Shown: in pieces, positions 1-8,760 of the stretch
Layout: each line of letters opens with the position of its first letter
How positions within the stretch are numbered: the first letter of the stretch is position 1
DNA from: Nostoc linckia FACHB-104
GTDB taxonomy: Bacteria; Cyanobacteriota; Cyanobacteriia; Cyanobacteriales; Nostocaceae
NCBI RefSeq assembly: GCF_014696615.1
Contig: NZ_JACJQJ010000035.1
Location: 1 to 64,000 of the forward strand
Direction: 5' to 3'
Length of the DNA: 64,000 bases
Notes under the pieces: model-generated
The model's database searches: none
What the model saw: only the letters and a program-made list of their open reading frames with translations
Told to the model about the DNA's origin: nothing
Translations under genes and position numbers: made by a program

Positions 1-96
1 CGAACCCTAGCTAATGCCACTGCCAAACTCAACCTCTGCTTCATCAGGCTAATGATTAAGAGGCTTGCAGACCCTTCCTAAGATGTCAAATGGGTT

Positions 97-696
97 CTAT
101 ACTGCTACTGCTGGCACTTTATAATAAGCAGGTTCGTTACCTAGTTTCCATTTAATATTGCAACCAATACTCGGCTTTTGTTCCCAAGTAATTATGCGAT
201 CGCGCAACACATCTTCAATAGCCCTGCGTAAATCAGCACCAGTTACAGGCTTATCGTTTTTGGGACGACTATCATCTAATTGTCCGCGATAAGCCAACTT
301 GCGTTCGCCATCAAAGAGGAAAAAGTCAGGAGTGCAAGCAGCAAAGAAATTTTTTGCTGCTTGCTGTGATTCGTCGTAAAGCAGAGGATAGGATAAATCC
401 AATTCTTGGGCAAAAGCTTTGAGTAATTCCGGCGCATCATCGGGGTGAGTGGTAATATCGTTAGCACTAATTGCCACAATTCCCAAATTGCGATCGCTGT
501 AATCTTTACCTAATTTTGCCAATTCCCATTTAATATGCTGTACAAAAGGGCAATGACGGCTGAGAAATATCACCAGCAACGCTTTTTTATCAGCAAAGGT
601 AGAGAATGAAATTGTTTCACCAGTAACCACATCTGGTAAATGAAAATCCGGTGCTAAAGTACCTACAGGTAGCATTGTTGATGCTGTCAGCGCCAT
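97..696 (-). CDS. Thioredoxin-fold redoxin (AhpC/TSA-like)
   Basis: A 199-residue soluble thioredoxin-fold protein of the peroxiredoxin-like/redoxin type found widely in cyanobacteria. The N-terminal 'LPVGTLAPDFHLPD' is the usual AhpC/TSA entry strand. It is followed by 'LSRHCPFVQH', where one Cys sits at the peroxidatic/thioredoxin position, and by 'AACTPDFFLFD', which carries the cis-Pro strand. A third Cys lies in 'SIGCNIKWK' near the C-terminus. No classical CxxC is seen, so a thiol-dependent peroxidase or reductant-coupled role is more likely than a thioredoxin; this is inferred. It is the last gene of a minus-strand series after the sulfonate-type binding protein, from which a 140-bp gap with a 20-bp palindrome separates it. 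The physiological substrate cannot be told from sequence. Confidence 0.85.
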   Translation of the reverse strand: MALTASTMLPVGTLAPDFHLPDVVTGETISFSTFADKKALLVIFLSRHCPFVQHIKWELAKLGKDYSDRNLGIVAISANDITTHPDDAPELLKAFAQELDLSYPLLYDESQQAAKNFFAACTPDFFLFDGERKLAYRGQLDDSRPKNDKPVTGADLRRAIEDVLRDRIITWEQKPSIGCNIKWKLGNEPAYYKVPAVAV

Positions 697-749
697 AAAT
701 ATAGAACTCCTTGAGATTTAAAGTAAATATTTTGAGTCAAAAGTTGTAG

Positions 750-769
750 AGACGCGATTAATCGCGTCT
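750..769. repeat. 20-bp perfect palindrome, copy 1
   Basis: AGACGCGATTAATCGCGTCT is a perfect inverted repeat between the binding-protein gene and the redoxin gene. The same 20 bases occur at 30565-30584 and 36544-36563. Flanks are partly shared between copies (GAG before, GTA and a nearby AAAGTCAAA after), so this is a dispersed repeat family and not a chance palindrome. Confidence 0.85.
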
Positions 770-836
770 GTATTCAAAAGTCAAAAATTATTTTTCCCAT
801 TCCCCAATCACCAGTCCCCAGTCCCTCATCCTCACA

Positions 837-1925
837 CTATTTCTGACTAATTGTTGGTGGAGTAATTGCTGCGTACTGTTCATCTGTGAGCGTCGCTTCT
901 TTGATATTGATTGGTTTAGGAATCAAGCCATTTTTATGAAAGTAATCTGCAACTCTCTGTTGTTCTCTAATTAAATCTGGCGAAATAGCTCTTAATCCAA
1001 AACTACGACGACTAATGACCAAGTCCATGACATCAGGAGGTAGTTTTTGAAATGGTAAAATTAACTTGGCAGTTTCCTGAGGATGTGCCTCAGCCCAGCG
1101 CTCAATTTTATCAATCTCCTCAATCACAACTCTCAGCAGTTCTGGATTATCAATTGCAAACTGCTTGGAGCCAATATAGTATCCACCAGGTGAATCAAGT
1201 CCTTCGCTAGTTTTAATTACCCTTGCTTTACCCAATTTTTCAGCTCGTGCTAGATGAGGATCGCCAGTCACCCAAACGGGAATTTTTCCTTCCAAAAAAG
1301 CACTCGCAGCTTCTACGTTTGGTATGCTCAAAACTTGAATATCACTATATTTCAAGCCAGCTTCTTCCAAAGCTCGGAGGATGAAATAATGAGATGCAGA
1401 AGCTTTTTGGAAGACGACTTTTTGCCCTTTAATATCTTTGATACTCTTAATTGGAGAATCTGTTGGGACGGCGATCGCACTACCTTTACCAGAATTTTCT
1501 GTGCGTCGCCGACCAACCACATAAGTAATCTGAGCGCCAGCAGCCTGGGCAAAAATAGGGGGAGTTTCACCGACAGAACCTAAGTCTATTTTGCCAACAT
1601 TCATCGCTTCCATCAGCTGCGGCCCCTGGGCAAATTGTGCCCACTCCACCTTGACACCTAAGGGTTCTAGCCGCTTTTCTAATACTTTGGTTACTCTCAC
1701 CAAATCGCCAGCTTGTTGATACCCCATGCGGAGTACCTTAGTCTTTATTTTTGAAGTATTAGCATCCGCTACATTACTAGCAGGAGATTGATTATCTGCT
1801 TTTTGGCTTTGTTGCGTACAACTAACTAAAGTTAATGAAGTTGCCAGAGTTAACAATCCAGGCACTACAAGCAGTGTAAAGCGGCGAAAGATATTGATAT
1901 ATGCAGGTTTAACTGTGGCGGTCAT
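837..1925 (-). CDS. Aliphatic sulfonate/nitrate/taurine-type ABC transporter substrate-binding lipoprotein
   Basis: A 362-residue periplasmic binding protein of the SsuA/NMT1 family. An N-terminal hydrophobic stretch ends in the lipobox 'LTLVSC' (Cys near residue 36), so it should be lipid-anchored at the outer face of the plasma membrane. The body shows family features: 'VLRMGYQQAGDLV', 'GKIDLGSVGETPPIFAQAAG', 'DIKGQKVVFQKASASHY' and 'GKIPVWVTGDPHLARAE'. Members deliver alkanesulfonates or related small anions to an SsuBC permease. No permease or ATPase gene is next to it, so its partner must lie elsewhere. It follows the amidohydrolase gene on the same strand by about 90 bp and is probably co-transcribed. 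The ligand (sulfonate, taurine or other) is not decidable from sequence. Confidence 0.85.
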   Translation of the reverse strand: MTATVKPAYINIFRRFTLLVVPGLLTLATSLTLVSCTQQSQKADNQSPASNVADANTSKIKTKVLRMGYQQAGDLVRVTKVLEKRLEPLGVKVEWAQFAQGPQLMEAMNVGKIDLGSVGETPPIFAQAAGAQITYVVGRRRTENSGKGSAIAVPTDSPIKSIKDIKGQKVVFQKASASHYFILRALEEAGLKYSDIQVLSIPNVEAASAFLEGKIPVWVTGDPHLARAEKLGKARVIKTSEGLDSPGGYYIGSKQFAIDNPELLRVVIEEIDKIERWAEAHPQETAKLILPFQKLPPDVMDLVISRRSFGLRAISPDLIREQQRVADYFHKNGLIPKPINIKEATLTDEQYAAITPPTISQK

Positions 1926-1987
1926 AGATTATTTGGATGGACGAGGGACGAAGAAAGCAGAGGGAGCAGAGGGGCAGAGGGGGATAC

Positions 1988-2014
1988 ATGCCCAATGCCC
2001 CATGCCCAATGCCC
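1988..2014. repeat. Short tandem heptamer repeat (ATGCCCA-type)
   Basis: Three heptamers and a partial fourth (ATGCCCA, ATGCCCC, ATGCCCA, ATGCCC) lie just past the stop codon of the amidohydrolase gene. Such short tandemly repeated repetitive (STRR) sequences are typical of heterocyst-forming cyanobacteria. Confidence 0.7.
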
Positions 2015-3489
2015 TATTTATTCAGATATTCTTCTGCTTCTTTTTCTATTGATGTACCTTTGAAGAAGTCGCGATTGAGACTGGTGTACAACTCTAGAGG
2101 ATGGATAGACAAGAAGTAGCGCAGGTCTTCTTCGCTGAAAATGCCGCGTTCTACAAAGCTGTAGGCATTGGCGGTAACGGCTGTAATATCAGGTACATCC
2201 CAGTGACCGGAATCGGAACCGAGGAAGGCTTTAACTCTATCACCAAAGGGGTTGGCTTTTTGATTGAAGGCGTAAGCAGCCCGGGTGTCGTCGGATTCTG
2301 TACCGAAGTAGAAGTGATTCAAGAAGCGATCACGCACATCTTCGGCTTTGGTAATTCCAGCTGCGGCGAATTCATCTAATTCCCCTGGATCGGAAGGTGA
2401 GAGATGTTGTCCGTGGAAGCCCAAACCACTACCAAATTGCTCTGCACGACCTTGGAATTCTGCCCCACCGTAAACACGGAAGAGTTCTGCTAATCCTTCT
2501 CTATCGATATTGGCGGGATTGTTATTTTGTAAAATCTCTGGGTTGCGGGTTTCCCAATGCCAGATGATATCTGTGTAAAGGCTAGCACCCCAAGCAGAAC
2601 CACCTTCGAGGAAGGCAAATTTCAGGGTGGGGAAACGACGGGTAACTCCACCAAAGAATAGGGCTTTGCAGAATGCTTCACCTGCGGAGGCAAAGTGTCC
2701 AATGTGGTTGTATTGGTAATTGGAAATTGAGCGCCGTGCAGTCCAACCCATACCAGAAGCATGAGTGGTGGGGACAACTTTTAACTCAACGCACTTCGCC
2801 CAGAAGGGATCGTAATCGTAAGCACTATCTAAAGCAAAGGTATCAATCCAAGTTGCTTCACGTTGTACTTCTTCGGGATATTTCTCGAAGCCAGGAATTA
2901 CACGAGTGACGTAACCAGGAATTTGAATTGTTTTCAGCCCCAGTTCTTTGATTGCATATTCTAATTCCTCAATCCCTTCTTCTGGTGTGTTGAGAGGAAT
3001 TGTAGCGATAGGGGTGAGGCGATCGCTATAAGGACGGAAGATATCTGCATGATAGAGGTTCGCTGCTCGACAAACCGCCCGCCGCATTTCGTCGTTCTTG
3101 ATTTGCGGTGCTAGGGTTGCCAAGTTGGGATACAGCACAGCAAAGTCTGTTCCTGCTTCTTGCAAGCGTTCGTGTAACAGCTTTGGTAGGGTAATTGTTG
3201 CCAAATCTAAGGTGTCTTTCGTGGGACGACCCCAGAAGGGTGGGCGCGCAGTCCGGTAGTTACGGCGTTCTTCCCAAGATTGTTGGAACCAACGAAAACG
3301 ACCAGCACCAGGTAAATGTTCTCTAAAGCTATCAACAATTTTAGAACCGCCTACCTGCTCTAAATAATCCAGAAAAGCCGGTTCAAATTCTTGAGTATGT
3401 ACATCAGTATCAATGATGGGATAACCTAGTTGTTCCCGAATTTGTGCTGACCGAGTCTTTTTCGTGGGACGTTCAAGAGCAATTGTCAC
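2014..3489 (-). CDS. Amidohydrolase-family (amidohydrolase 2) metal-dependent hydrolase
   Basis: A 491-residue cytosolic protein of the amidohydrolase-2 family, which includes ACMSD and aromatic acid decarboxylases/hydrolases with a TIM-barrel metal site. The N-terminal metal motif reads 'YPIIDTDVHTQEF' (D-x-H), a further candidate His is in 'VVPTTHASGMGW', and the C-terminal part has 'FYFGTESDDT' and 'FLGSDSGHWDVPD', where an Asp of the metal site is expected. It is longer than the 300-400 residues typical of the family. The gene heads a minus-strand unit with the sulfonate-type binding protein and faces a glutathione S-transferase gene across a 740-bp divergent region. A role in breaking down an imported aromatic or sulfonated compound is plausible but only inferred. 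Confidence 0.8.
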   Translation of the reverse strand: MTIALERPTKKTRSAQIREQLGYPIIDTDVHTQEFEPAFLDYLEQVGGSKIVDSFREHLPGAGRFRWFQQSWEERRNYRTARPPFWGRPTKDTLDLATITLPKLLHERLQEAGTDFAVLYPNLATLAPQIKNDEMRRAVCRAANLYHADIFRPYSDRLTPIATIPLNTPEEGIEELEYAIKELGLKTIQIPGYVTRVIPGFEKYPEEVQREATWIDTFALDSAYDYDPFWAKCVELKVVPTTHASGMGWTARRSISNYQYNHIGHFASAGEAFCKALFFGGVTRRFPTLKFAFLEGGSAWGASLYTDIIWHWETRNPEILQNNNPANIDREGLAELFRVYGGAEFQGRAEQFGSGLGFHGQHLSPSDPGELDEFAAAGITKAEDVRDRFLNHFYFGTESDDTRAAYAFNQKANPFGDRVKAFLGSDSGHWDVPDITAVTANAYSFVERGIFSEEDLRYFLSIHPLELYTSLNRDFFKGTSIEKEAEEYLNK

Positions 3490-4229
3490 GATAGTTTCTC
3501 CACAGTTACATCATTGAATTTGTGAGGATAAAGTCTGACATCCGAAAGCAAAACTGCAAAGATAGTGTTTGCTTAGAATGATGAACCTAATCAACCTCGT
3601 CCAGAGAATTTCTCAATATTTGACTAAGCCTCCAACAGACAAACCATGACCACAAGTGGCTATTTGTCTACACTCTGTAGATACTAAGAGAATTAATTGG
3701 AGGGACAGTTTTTCAACACAATATTTTTTGTACCAACAATGCCTTGTTGCTGGATTCTTAAAATGTGTGCATCAGAAACCTTAAATACTGTTTATCGACC
3801 AATTTACCGTTGATTAATTAGCAGTATTGCATAACCCTCTCGACAATACAAGTCTTCAGTAAACAAAGTATACGTAGTTCTAAATTTGTTAATGACTAAT
3901 TTTTAGGTTAGCTAAATTTATCTCTTCAGCATTTTCATGAGCCTGACAAGGCTTTTGCTGGTATTGACAACATGATATAAATATTATACGGTAAGACGAG
4001 CGACTAACCGGACTTTATTTGTTGACTCGTCTAGATACTAGCCAAAGTCATCTCAATACTGCTCGGTTAAGGATTTTAAACTCTTAATTTGGTTTGGGGA
4101 AAAGGTAAGGGTTAAAGGTTTGTTCTTGCCCCTTTTCCCCTTCCCCTTTTGCCCTTAACCGACAAGTAGTGAAAGTCATCTCACAATTTCCCCAATACTG
4201 AATTACCTACAACACAAGGAAAGCAGTTC
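3490..4229. other. Divergent intergenic region with a pyrimidine/purine inverted repeat
   Basis: This 740-bp AT-rich stretch separates the divergent amidohydrolase and glutathione S-transferase genes and must hold both promoters. No coding sequence is convincing. At 4096-4140 an inverted repeat pairs GGGGAAAAGG with CCTTTTCCCC around a purine/pyrimidine-rich middle; related elements occur at 34136-34172 and 44345-44416. Confidence 0.5.
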
Positions 4230-4913
4230 ATGAGTAACCTCAAGCTTTACTTCGCCAAAGCCTCGACTTTCTCCCAAAGAACCCGTGTTGTTTTGCTAGA
4301 AAAAGGAATTGAATTTACACCGATTGAAATAGACTTACAAAATAAGCCTGAAGGCTACACGCAGATTTCGCGCTATGGTAAAGTCCCTGCGATCGCACAT
4401 GGCGATATCAATATTTATGAGTCTGCCATCATCGATGAATATCTAGAAGAAGTCTTTCCAGAGCCAGCTTTATTACCTCGCGAACCAGGAGCAAAAGCGA
4501 TCGCCCGTATTTGGATTGACTATGCTAATACCCGCTTTGTCCCTGCGTTTAACAAATTCCTGCGCGGTAAAGATAGCGCCGAACAGGAACAAGGACGCAG
4601 AGAGTTTATCGAATCCCTCTTATATATTGAGCAAGAAGGATTAGGTAAGCTGTCTGGTAATGGCCCTTACTGGTTAGGAGACAAAGTAAGTTTAGTTGAT
4701 ATCAGCTTCTATCCTTGGTTTGAGCGCTTACCAATTCTCGAACATTTCCGCAAATTTAGCTTACCAGCAGAAACACCACGTATCCAACAATGGTGGAACA
4801 CATTGCGCGATCGCGAATCCATTCGCGCCGTGGAAAATCCTGTGAGCTTCTACATCGAAAGATTTAGCAAAGTACTCGGTGAACCCACTACAGTTGGTGC
4901 GGCTCAAAAATAG
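4230..4913 (+). CDS. Glutathione S-transferase family protein
   Basis: A 227-residue soluble protein with the two-domain GST layout. The N-terminal thioredoxin-like domain (about residues 1-80) shows '[20 protein letters not shown]', '[10 protein letters not shown]' with the cis-Pro, and '[18 protein letters not shown]', the typical glutathione-contacting E-S pair. The C-terminal helical domain (about 90-215) contains the folding motif region '[19 protein letters not shown]'. The likely catalytic residue is the Ser/Thr pair in 'KASTFS'. A candidate AAGGA ribosome site precedes the ATG. The divergent amidohydrolase suggests a shared detoxification or catabolic setting, which is inference. Confidence 0.88.
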   Translation: MSNLKLYFAKASTFSQRTRVVLLEKGIEFTPIEIDLQNKPEGYTQISRYGKVPAIAHGDINIYESAIIDEYLEEVFPEPALLPREPGAKAIARIWIDYANTRFVPAFNKFLRGKDSAEQEQGRREFIESLLYIEQEGLGKLSGNGPYWLGDKVSLVDISFYPWFERLPILEHFRKFSLPAETPRIQQWWNTLRDRESIRAVENPVSFYIERFSKVLGEPTTVGAAQK

Positions 4914-5110
4914 AGTTTTACCGTTCCTCCATAAGTCTTTCTTCCCTGCAGAGAATCACAATTAGTTTAATTTAGAAAATTGGTGTAATAATCTCATAGT
5001 CTTTGTGGTGAAATATTTTGGAACCACAAAGACTTATTATTATAAATATCTTCTATTATTGCCCTCTAGAATACATGATTTGGTATTAGATGAGGTTTAT
5101 ATTTGGTAAT

Positions 5111-5914
5111 ATGAAACAAATTAAAATAACGAATATAGCTGGCAAAGCAACTGCTATTTTATGTTTGATAACAATAATACTCACACCTTGTGTGATAGTA
5201 AACCCTGGAGAGCGTGGCGTATTAATGCACTTTGGCAGAGTAGAAGAGACGATTTTACAAGAAGGTATACATTTAATTATCCCTATTGTTAATACCGTCA
5301 AAAAAATTAATGTGAGAATTCAAAAACAAGAAATATCTGCGGAAGCCTCTTCTAAAGACTTACAAGATGTATACACAGACGTAGCATTAAACTGGCACAT
5401 TATCCCTGAAGAAACCAATATAATTTTTCAAGAGATTGGTGATGAAAAAGATGTAGTTGAAAAAATTATTAATCCAGCGGTAGAAGAAGTTTTAAAAGCC
5501 GTTGTAGCAAAATATACGGCAGAAGAAATAGTTACAAAAAGGGGAGAAGTCAAATCTGGTTTGGATGATGTATTAACAACAAGGTTGCATGACTACCATA
5601 TTGCAGTTAATAATATCTCACTTGTTCATGTCAATTTTTCTGATAAATTCAGTGAAGCAGTTGAGGCTAAACAAATTGCAGAACAAGAAGCTAAGAGAGC
5701 AGACTTTTTAGCACTAAAAGCAGCCAAAGAGGCAGAAGCTAAGGTAAATTTGGCAAAAGGAGAAGCAGAAATCAATAGATTACTACATGATACTTTAAGC
5801 AATGAGATATTGGAGAGGCAAGCAATTCAAAAATGGGATGGTAAATTACCTTTAATTATGACTAAGGACACACCTAAGTTTTTAAATCCCAGCGAGATTT
5901 TAAAATTAAAGTAA
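5111..5914 (+). CDS. Prohibitin/SPFH (band 7) family membrane protein
   Basis: A membrane-anchored SPFH/prohibitin protein of 267 residues from this start; an upstream ATG at 5090 would add seven. I prefer 5111 because the GAGG at 5092 could then serve as a distant ribosome site. One N-terminal transmembrane segment (about residues 10-28) is followed by the band 7 domain, beginning 'VNPGERGVLMHFGRVEETIL' and including 'SKDLQDVYTDVALNWHI'. An Ala/Glu/Lys-rich coiled coil ('EAKQIAEQEAKRADFLALKA') occupies about residues 185-235. Prohibitins form ring assemblies in membranes and modulate membrane proteases such as FtsH; that function here is by family. The gene ends at a bidirectional terminator and is probably transcribed alone. 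Confidence 0.88.
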   Translation: MKQIKITNIAGKATAILCLITIILTPCVIVNPGERGVLMHFGRVEETILQEGIHLIIPIVNTVKKINVRIQKQEISAEASSKDLQDVYTDVALNWHIIPEETNIIFQEIGDEKDVVEKIINPAVEEVLKAVVAKYTAEEIVTKRGEVKSGLDDVLTTRLHDYHIAVNNISLVHVNFSDKFSEAVEAKQIAEQEAKRADFLALKAAKEAEAKVNLAKGEAEINRLLHDTLSNEILERQAIQKWDGKLPLIMTKDTPKFLNPSEILKLK

Positions 5915-5937
5915 TCTATAGTCTAGCTCCAATTATG

Positions 5938-5966
5938 AAAAACCCAGGTTAAAATACTGGGTTTTT
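5938..5966. terminator. Bidirectional rho-independent terminator
   Basis: AAAAACCCAG and CTGGGTTTTT form a perfect 10-bp stem around a 9-base loop, with the A/T tails serving both strands. It lies between the convergent prohibitin gene and the 142-residue membrane protein gene. Confidence 0.85.
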
Positions 5967-5969
5967 CTG

Positions 5970-6398
5970 TTAACTACCAGAAAAGAAATTAGGAGTATCG
6001 AGAACTTTAAGTTGGATTAATAGCACAATCAAGAATGTATAAGCAGTTGACGAAACTAAACCTGTCAATAGTTCTTTTTTGAGATTGCGTTCTTGGTTTT
6101 GCTTTTGCAACATATCTAAAGTGCCGGCTTGCATCAACAGAATACCAATAATATTTGATAGCCAGTAACCAATAATAACTCCCGGCATCATTAATTTAGG
6201 GGAGAAAAGGCTACAAACATAGCCAAAAACATAAGCAATTGGTAAATTAAATACCAAATCATTCCACCAACATAATGGTGATAATAAATATCCAATTACT
6301 AATAAAAATCCACCTCTAACCTTTTGCAATAGTGTTTTAGGTACATTTTCTGGATTTTGTGATGACAACTCTTGCTCACTACTTTGGATTTCAGTCAT
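5970..6398 (-). CDS. Hypothetical integral membrane protein
   Basis: A 142-residue protein with a polar N-terminus of about 25 residues and then four likely transmembrane stretches: 'GGFLLVIGYLLSPLCWW', 'LPIAYVFGYVCSLF', 'MMPGVIIGYWLSNIIGILLM' and 'AYTFLIVLLIQLKVL'. No catalytic motif is seen and I do not recognise the family. It converges on the prohibitin gene at a shared terminator and appears monocistronic. Confidence 0.65.
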   Translation of the reverse strand: MTEIQSSEQELSSQNPENVPKTLLQKVRGGFLLVIGYLLSPLCWWNDLVFNLPIAYVFGYVCSLFSPKLMMPGVIIGYWLSNIIGILLMQAGTLDMLQKQNQERNLKKELLTGLVSSTAYTFLIVLLIQLKVLDTPNFFSGS

Positions 6399-6429
6399 TG
6401 TTGTACAGTAATTCCATCAACTAACCGTA

Positions 6430-6597
6430 CTTTAGAAGAAAAAATCAAAAAAGTCCAGAGCCGAATGGTAGACTTGTTAGCCTCTGTAAGCCTTTGAGGC
6501 TGACTTGACAGTGCTGAGCGCTGAGTAAAAATTCTCATAGAGACTTTCAGCTAAGAAGTTGGAGAGAAACTCCATCCCCTTGTCGGTGGAGTTTTTT
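6430..6597 (+). ncRNA. Candidate structured small RNA ending in a terminator
   Basis: This gene-free stretch holds a run of predicted stems. AGCCTC/GAGGCT closes a hairpin at 6479-6501, followed by a GCTGAGCGCTGAG self-complementary patch. AAACTCCA/TGGAGTTT (6567-6594) forms a hairpin running straight into TTTTTT, a canonical rho-independent terminator in plus orientation. The nearest plus-strand gene upstream is 500 bp away and already has its own terminator, so this terminator probably belongs to a separate short transcript. The family is not recognised and the 5' end is a guess. Confidence 0.35.
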
Positions 6598-7018
6598 ATC
6601 CATAGCTGTGAAATTTTTTATTGGGACTGCTTCCCCTATTAACCAAGAAGTCTCCTCTCTATGGAGTATTAAGTCCTGTATCCTGCTAGGATTAATGTAG
6701 TATTATGAAATACTGCTATTGTTGAAAATACCGCATTGTAAACGTTTATTTAAATCGGCTTGTCTAAAACCCTAGCTTTAAATATTTGTATTAAATTATA
6801 CAAATTTTTTGTATTAGTTCACAAAAATATAGACTTTTACTATATTTTAGCTTTAAAATACGGTAAACACGTCGGCAATTAGCTCTTTGTGATTATGTAC
6901 CAGCCGTTGCTTAAAATCTACAGTTGCCCGAAAAGCTCTACACAAGAGCGTTACAACCAATCTTTTAGCTTCAGCTAAAGAAAACCGGATTGACAAAACC
7001 CCACTCAAGGACAGGAAT

Positions 7019-7810
7019 ATGGATTTTTTGTTATTGCCTTTATTCAGCTTTTTAGTTGGTATTGTTGTTGGTCTAACAGGAATTGGCGGCGCTTCTCTGA
7101 TCACCCCAATGCTGATTTTTGTTTTTCAAGTTCCACCTGCTGTAGCAGTGAGTTCTGATGTTGTAGCGGCGACGTTAATGAAAGTCGTAGGCGGAATCAA
7201 ACACTGGCAACAAAAAACCCTAGATGTTGAAGTGGTAAAATGGCTGGCTTTGGGGAGTGTTCCTGGTTCTTTGTTTGGGGTGGGGATATTGCACCTGATT
7301 AAAATGCGGGCTGAGAATAACCTGAATGAATTCATGCTGCACTTGCTGGGTGCCACAATTTTGTTAGTCACAGTTTTGGCGTTGCTGCAAATGGTGCTGT
7401 TGACTTTCTTTCCACTCTTAAAATTACCTGAACTGCCCAAATTTGACTTGAACACTCAACTAGGACGTTTGCAGACTGTCAGCATAGGAGCATTTTTAGG
7501 CTGTATTGTCAGTCTTACAAGTGTCGCTTCTGGTTCAATGTTTGCTTTAGTGCTAATTGCATTTTTCCGCTTGGATGCGCGAAAGTTAGTTGGTACAGAT
7601 ATTTCCCAAGCGGCAATTCTCTTGCTATTTACTGCCTTAGGACATCTCACCTTGGGAACTGTTGATTGGAATTTAGTATTACCTATATGGTTTGGTTCTG
7701 TACCAGGAGTATTAATTGGGGCTAAAGTTTGTCAAATTGCACCCCAAAAACCATTGCGATTTATTATTTACTCTCTCTTAATGATGGTGAGTTTAAAGTT
7801 AGTCTATTAA
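7019..7810 (+). CDS. TauE/SafE family sulfite/organosulfonate exporter-like permease
   Basis: A 263-residue polytopic membrane protein of the TauE/SafE family. It has seven or eight hydrophobic segments. The family's two repeated motifs are visible: 'GIVVGLTGIGGASLITPML' near the N-terminus and 'GAFLGCIVSLTSVASGSMF' in the second half, followed by 'KLVGTDISQAAILLLFTALG'. Members export or import sulfite, sulfoacetate or related C1/C2 anions. The substrate cannot be assigned here, though a sulfonate-type binding protein lies 5 kb away. The start has an AGGACAGGA ribosome site 5 bases upstream. No adjacent co-directional gene exists. Confidence 0.85.
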   Translation: MDFLLLPLFSFLVGIVVGLTGIGGASLITPMLIFVFQVPPAVAVSSDVVAATLMKVVGGIKHWQQKTLDVEVVKWLALGSVPGSLFGVGILHLIKMRAENNLNEFMLHLLGATILLVTVLALLQMVLLTFFPLLKLPELPKFDLNTQLGRLQTVSIGAFLGCIVSLTSVASGSMFALVLIAFFRLDARKLVGTDISQAAILLLFTALGHLTLGTVDWNLVLPIWFGSVPGVLIGAKVCQIAPQKPLRFIIYSLLMMVSLKLVY

Positions 7811-8094
7811 ACAAATCTTTTTATATATCAATTGCAGTAATTTTATTACCAATTTTTAAAAGCTCATTTATCCAAATTTCTGTACCACAAACTAACTCTA
7901 ATATTTACTCTAATTGTCCAATTTCTTTTACAGCCTGTTTAACAATATCAACTTCTGTGAACTAACGCTGGTTTATTTCCTCATCGCGATTGTAAAGACC
8001 AAGGGGATAAAACCATTCATCATATTAATTGAGCGATCGCTTACCTAAGTGATCGCTTGATAACTCATTGCCTATAGGGCTAGATACTGAAACT

Positions 8095-8370
8095 TTATTT
8101 ACAATAATCAAAAACCTGATATTTTTGGTTAATACCCCCACTACCCCGTCCGTCGTCTAAAAATTCTTGAACTTGTGTACGGTAAACGGGAGTACCACCT
8201 TGTTCTTTACAAGCTGTGATGAGAGCGTTCTTTCGGTAACCACCGTACACAAATAAAACGATGATAAAAGCAAAAATAAGCAAAAGCGTTAGGATCACCC
8301 TATTTGCTGATGATTGTAGCAGACTATGCTTCATTATCTTTCTCAATAATGAAGAAAGAGGATTTGCCAT
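8095..8370 (-). CDS. Small single-span membrane protein, hypothetical
   Basis: A 91-residue protein with one strong transmembrane segment ('VILTLLLIFAFIIVLFVYGG', about residues 25-44) and a short outer domain with two Cys residues ('ITACKEQGGTPVY' and the terminal 'FDYCK') that could form a disulfide. A clear ribosome site (GGAAGG) lies 5 bases before the ATG. It follows the 80-residue reading frame upstream by only 12 bp, suggesting a two-gene unit. The family is not recognised. Confidence 0.6.
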   Translation of the reverse strand: MANPLSSLLRKIMKHSLLQSSANRVILTLLLIFAFIIVLFVYGGYRKNALITACKEQGGTPVYRTQVQEFLDDGRGSGGINQKYQVFDYCK

Positions 8371-8382
8371 ATTACCTTCCGT

Positions 8383-8625
8383 TTATGTATGCAAATCATA
8401 GCTAAACATACTAGTTGATACTGGTTTTGATGTGTCAGTTCCAGAACAAGTAGTAGCAAACCGAAAATCTTCGCTTGTCGCCATCATCCAAGGAACTGCA
8501 ATTATTTTGCTCAGTTGTTTTTGAAAGTTTTGAGATAGACTGACTAAATTTCTGTGAGTATGGCGAGATAATTGCTGACTCAAACACTCGTCTAACAGCA
8601 ATGCAGCATTAGCCACAGTAGTCAT
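8383..8625 (-). CDS. Hypothetical small protein
   Basis: An 80-residue reading frame starting 'MTTVANAALLLDECLSQQL', rich in Ser, Thr and Leu, with no membrane segment or recognisable motif. It sits 12 bp upstream of the small membrane protein gene on the same strand, which supports it as part of a two-gene unit. The AAGG before the ATG is too close to be a good ribosome site. It could be a non-coding frame. Confidence 0.35.
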   Translation of the reverse strand: MTTVANAALLLDECLSQQLSRHTHRNLVSLSQNFQKQLSKIIAVPWMMATSEDFRFATTCSGTDTSKPVSTSMFSYDLHT

Positions 8626-8760
8626 ACCTTGTCAATAGACAGGCACACACTGCATCATCTAGTAGCATAAACCCTCAGGGCTACCAATTTGAAAAAAGAA
8701 TGCGAGAGATACACAGACTCAAAGTCTTGTCCCGTCTGGATTCTTAATTTTGAATTGGTA

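Noticed and set aside
1-44. Minus-strand frame beginning 'MKQRLSLAVALAR' that runs off the left edge
   Set aside because: Only 14 codons are visible, with no ribosome site; it could be the start of a further gene but cannot be supported.
6853-7104. 83-codon minus frame overlapping the TauE/SafE gene start
   Set aside because: Overlaps a well-supported gene on the other strand and has no recognisable features.
7729-7965. 78-codon plus frame over the end of the TauE/SafE gene
   Set aside because: Mostly out-of-frame coding sequence followed by AT-rich DNA.
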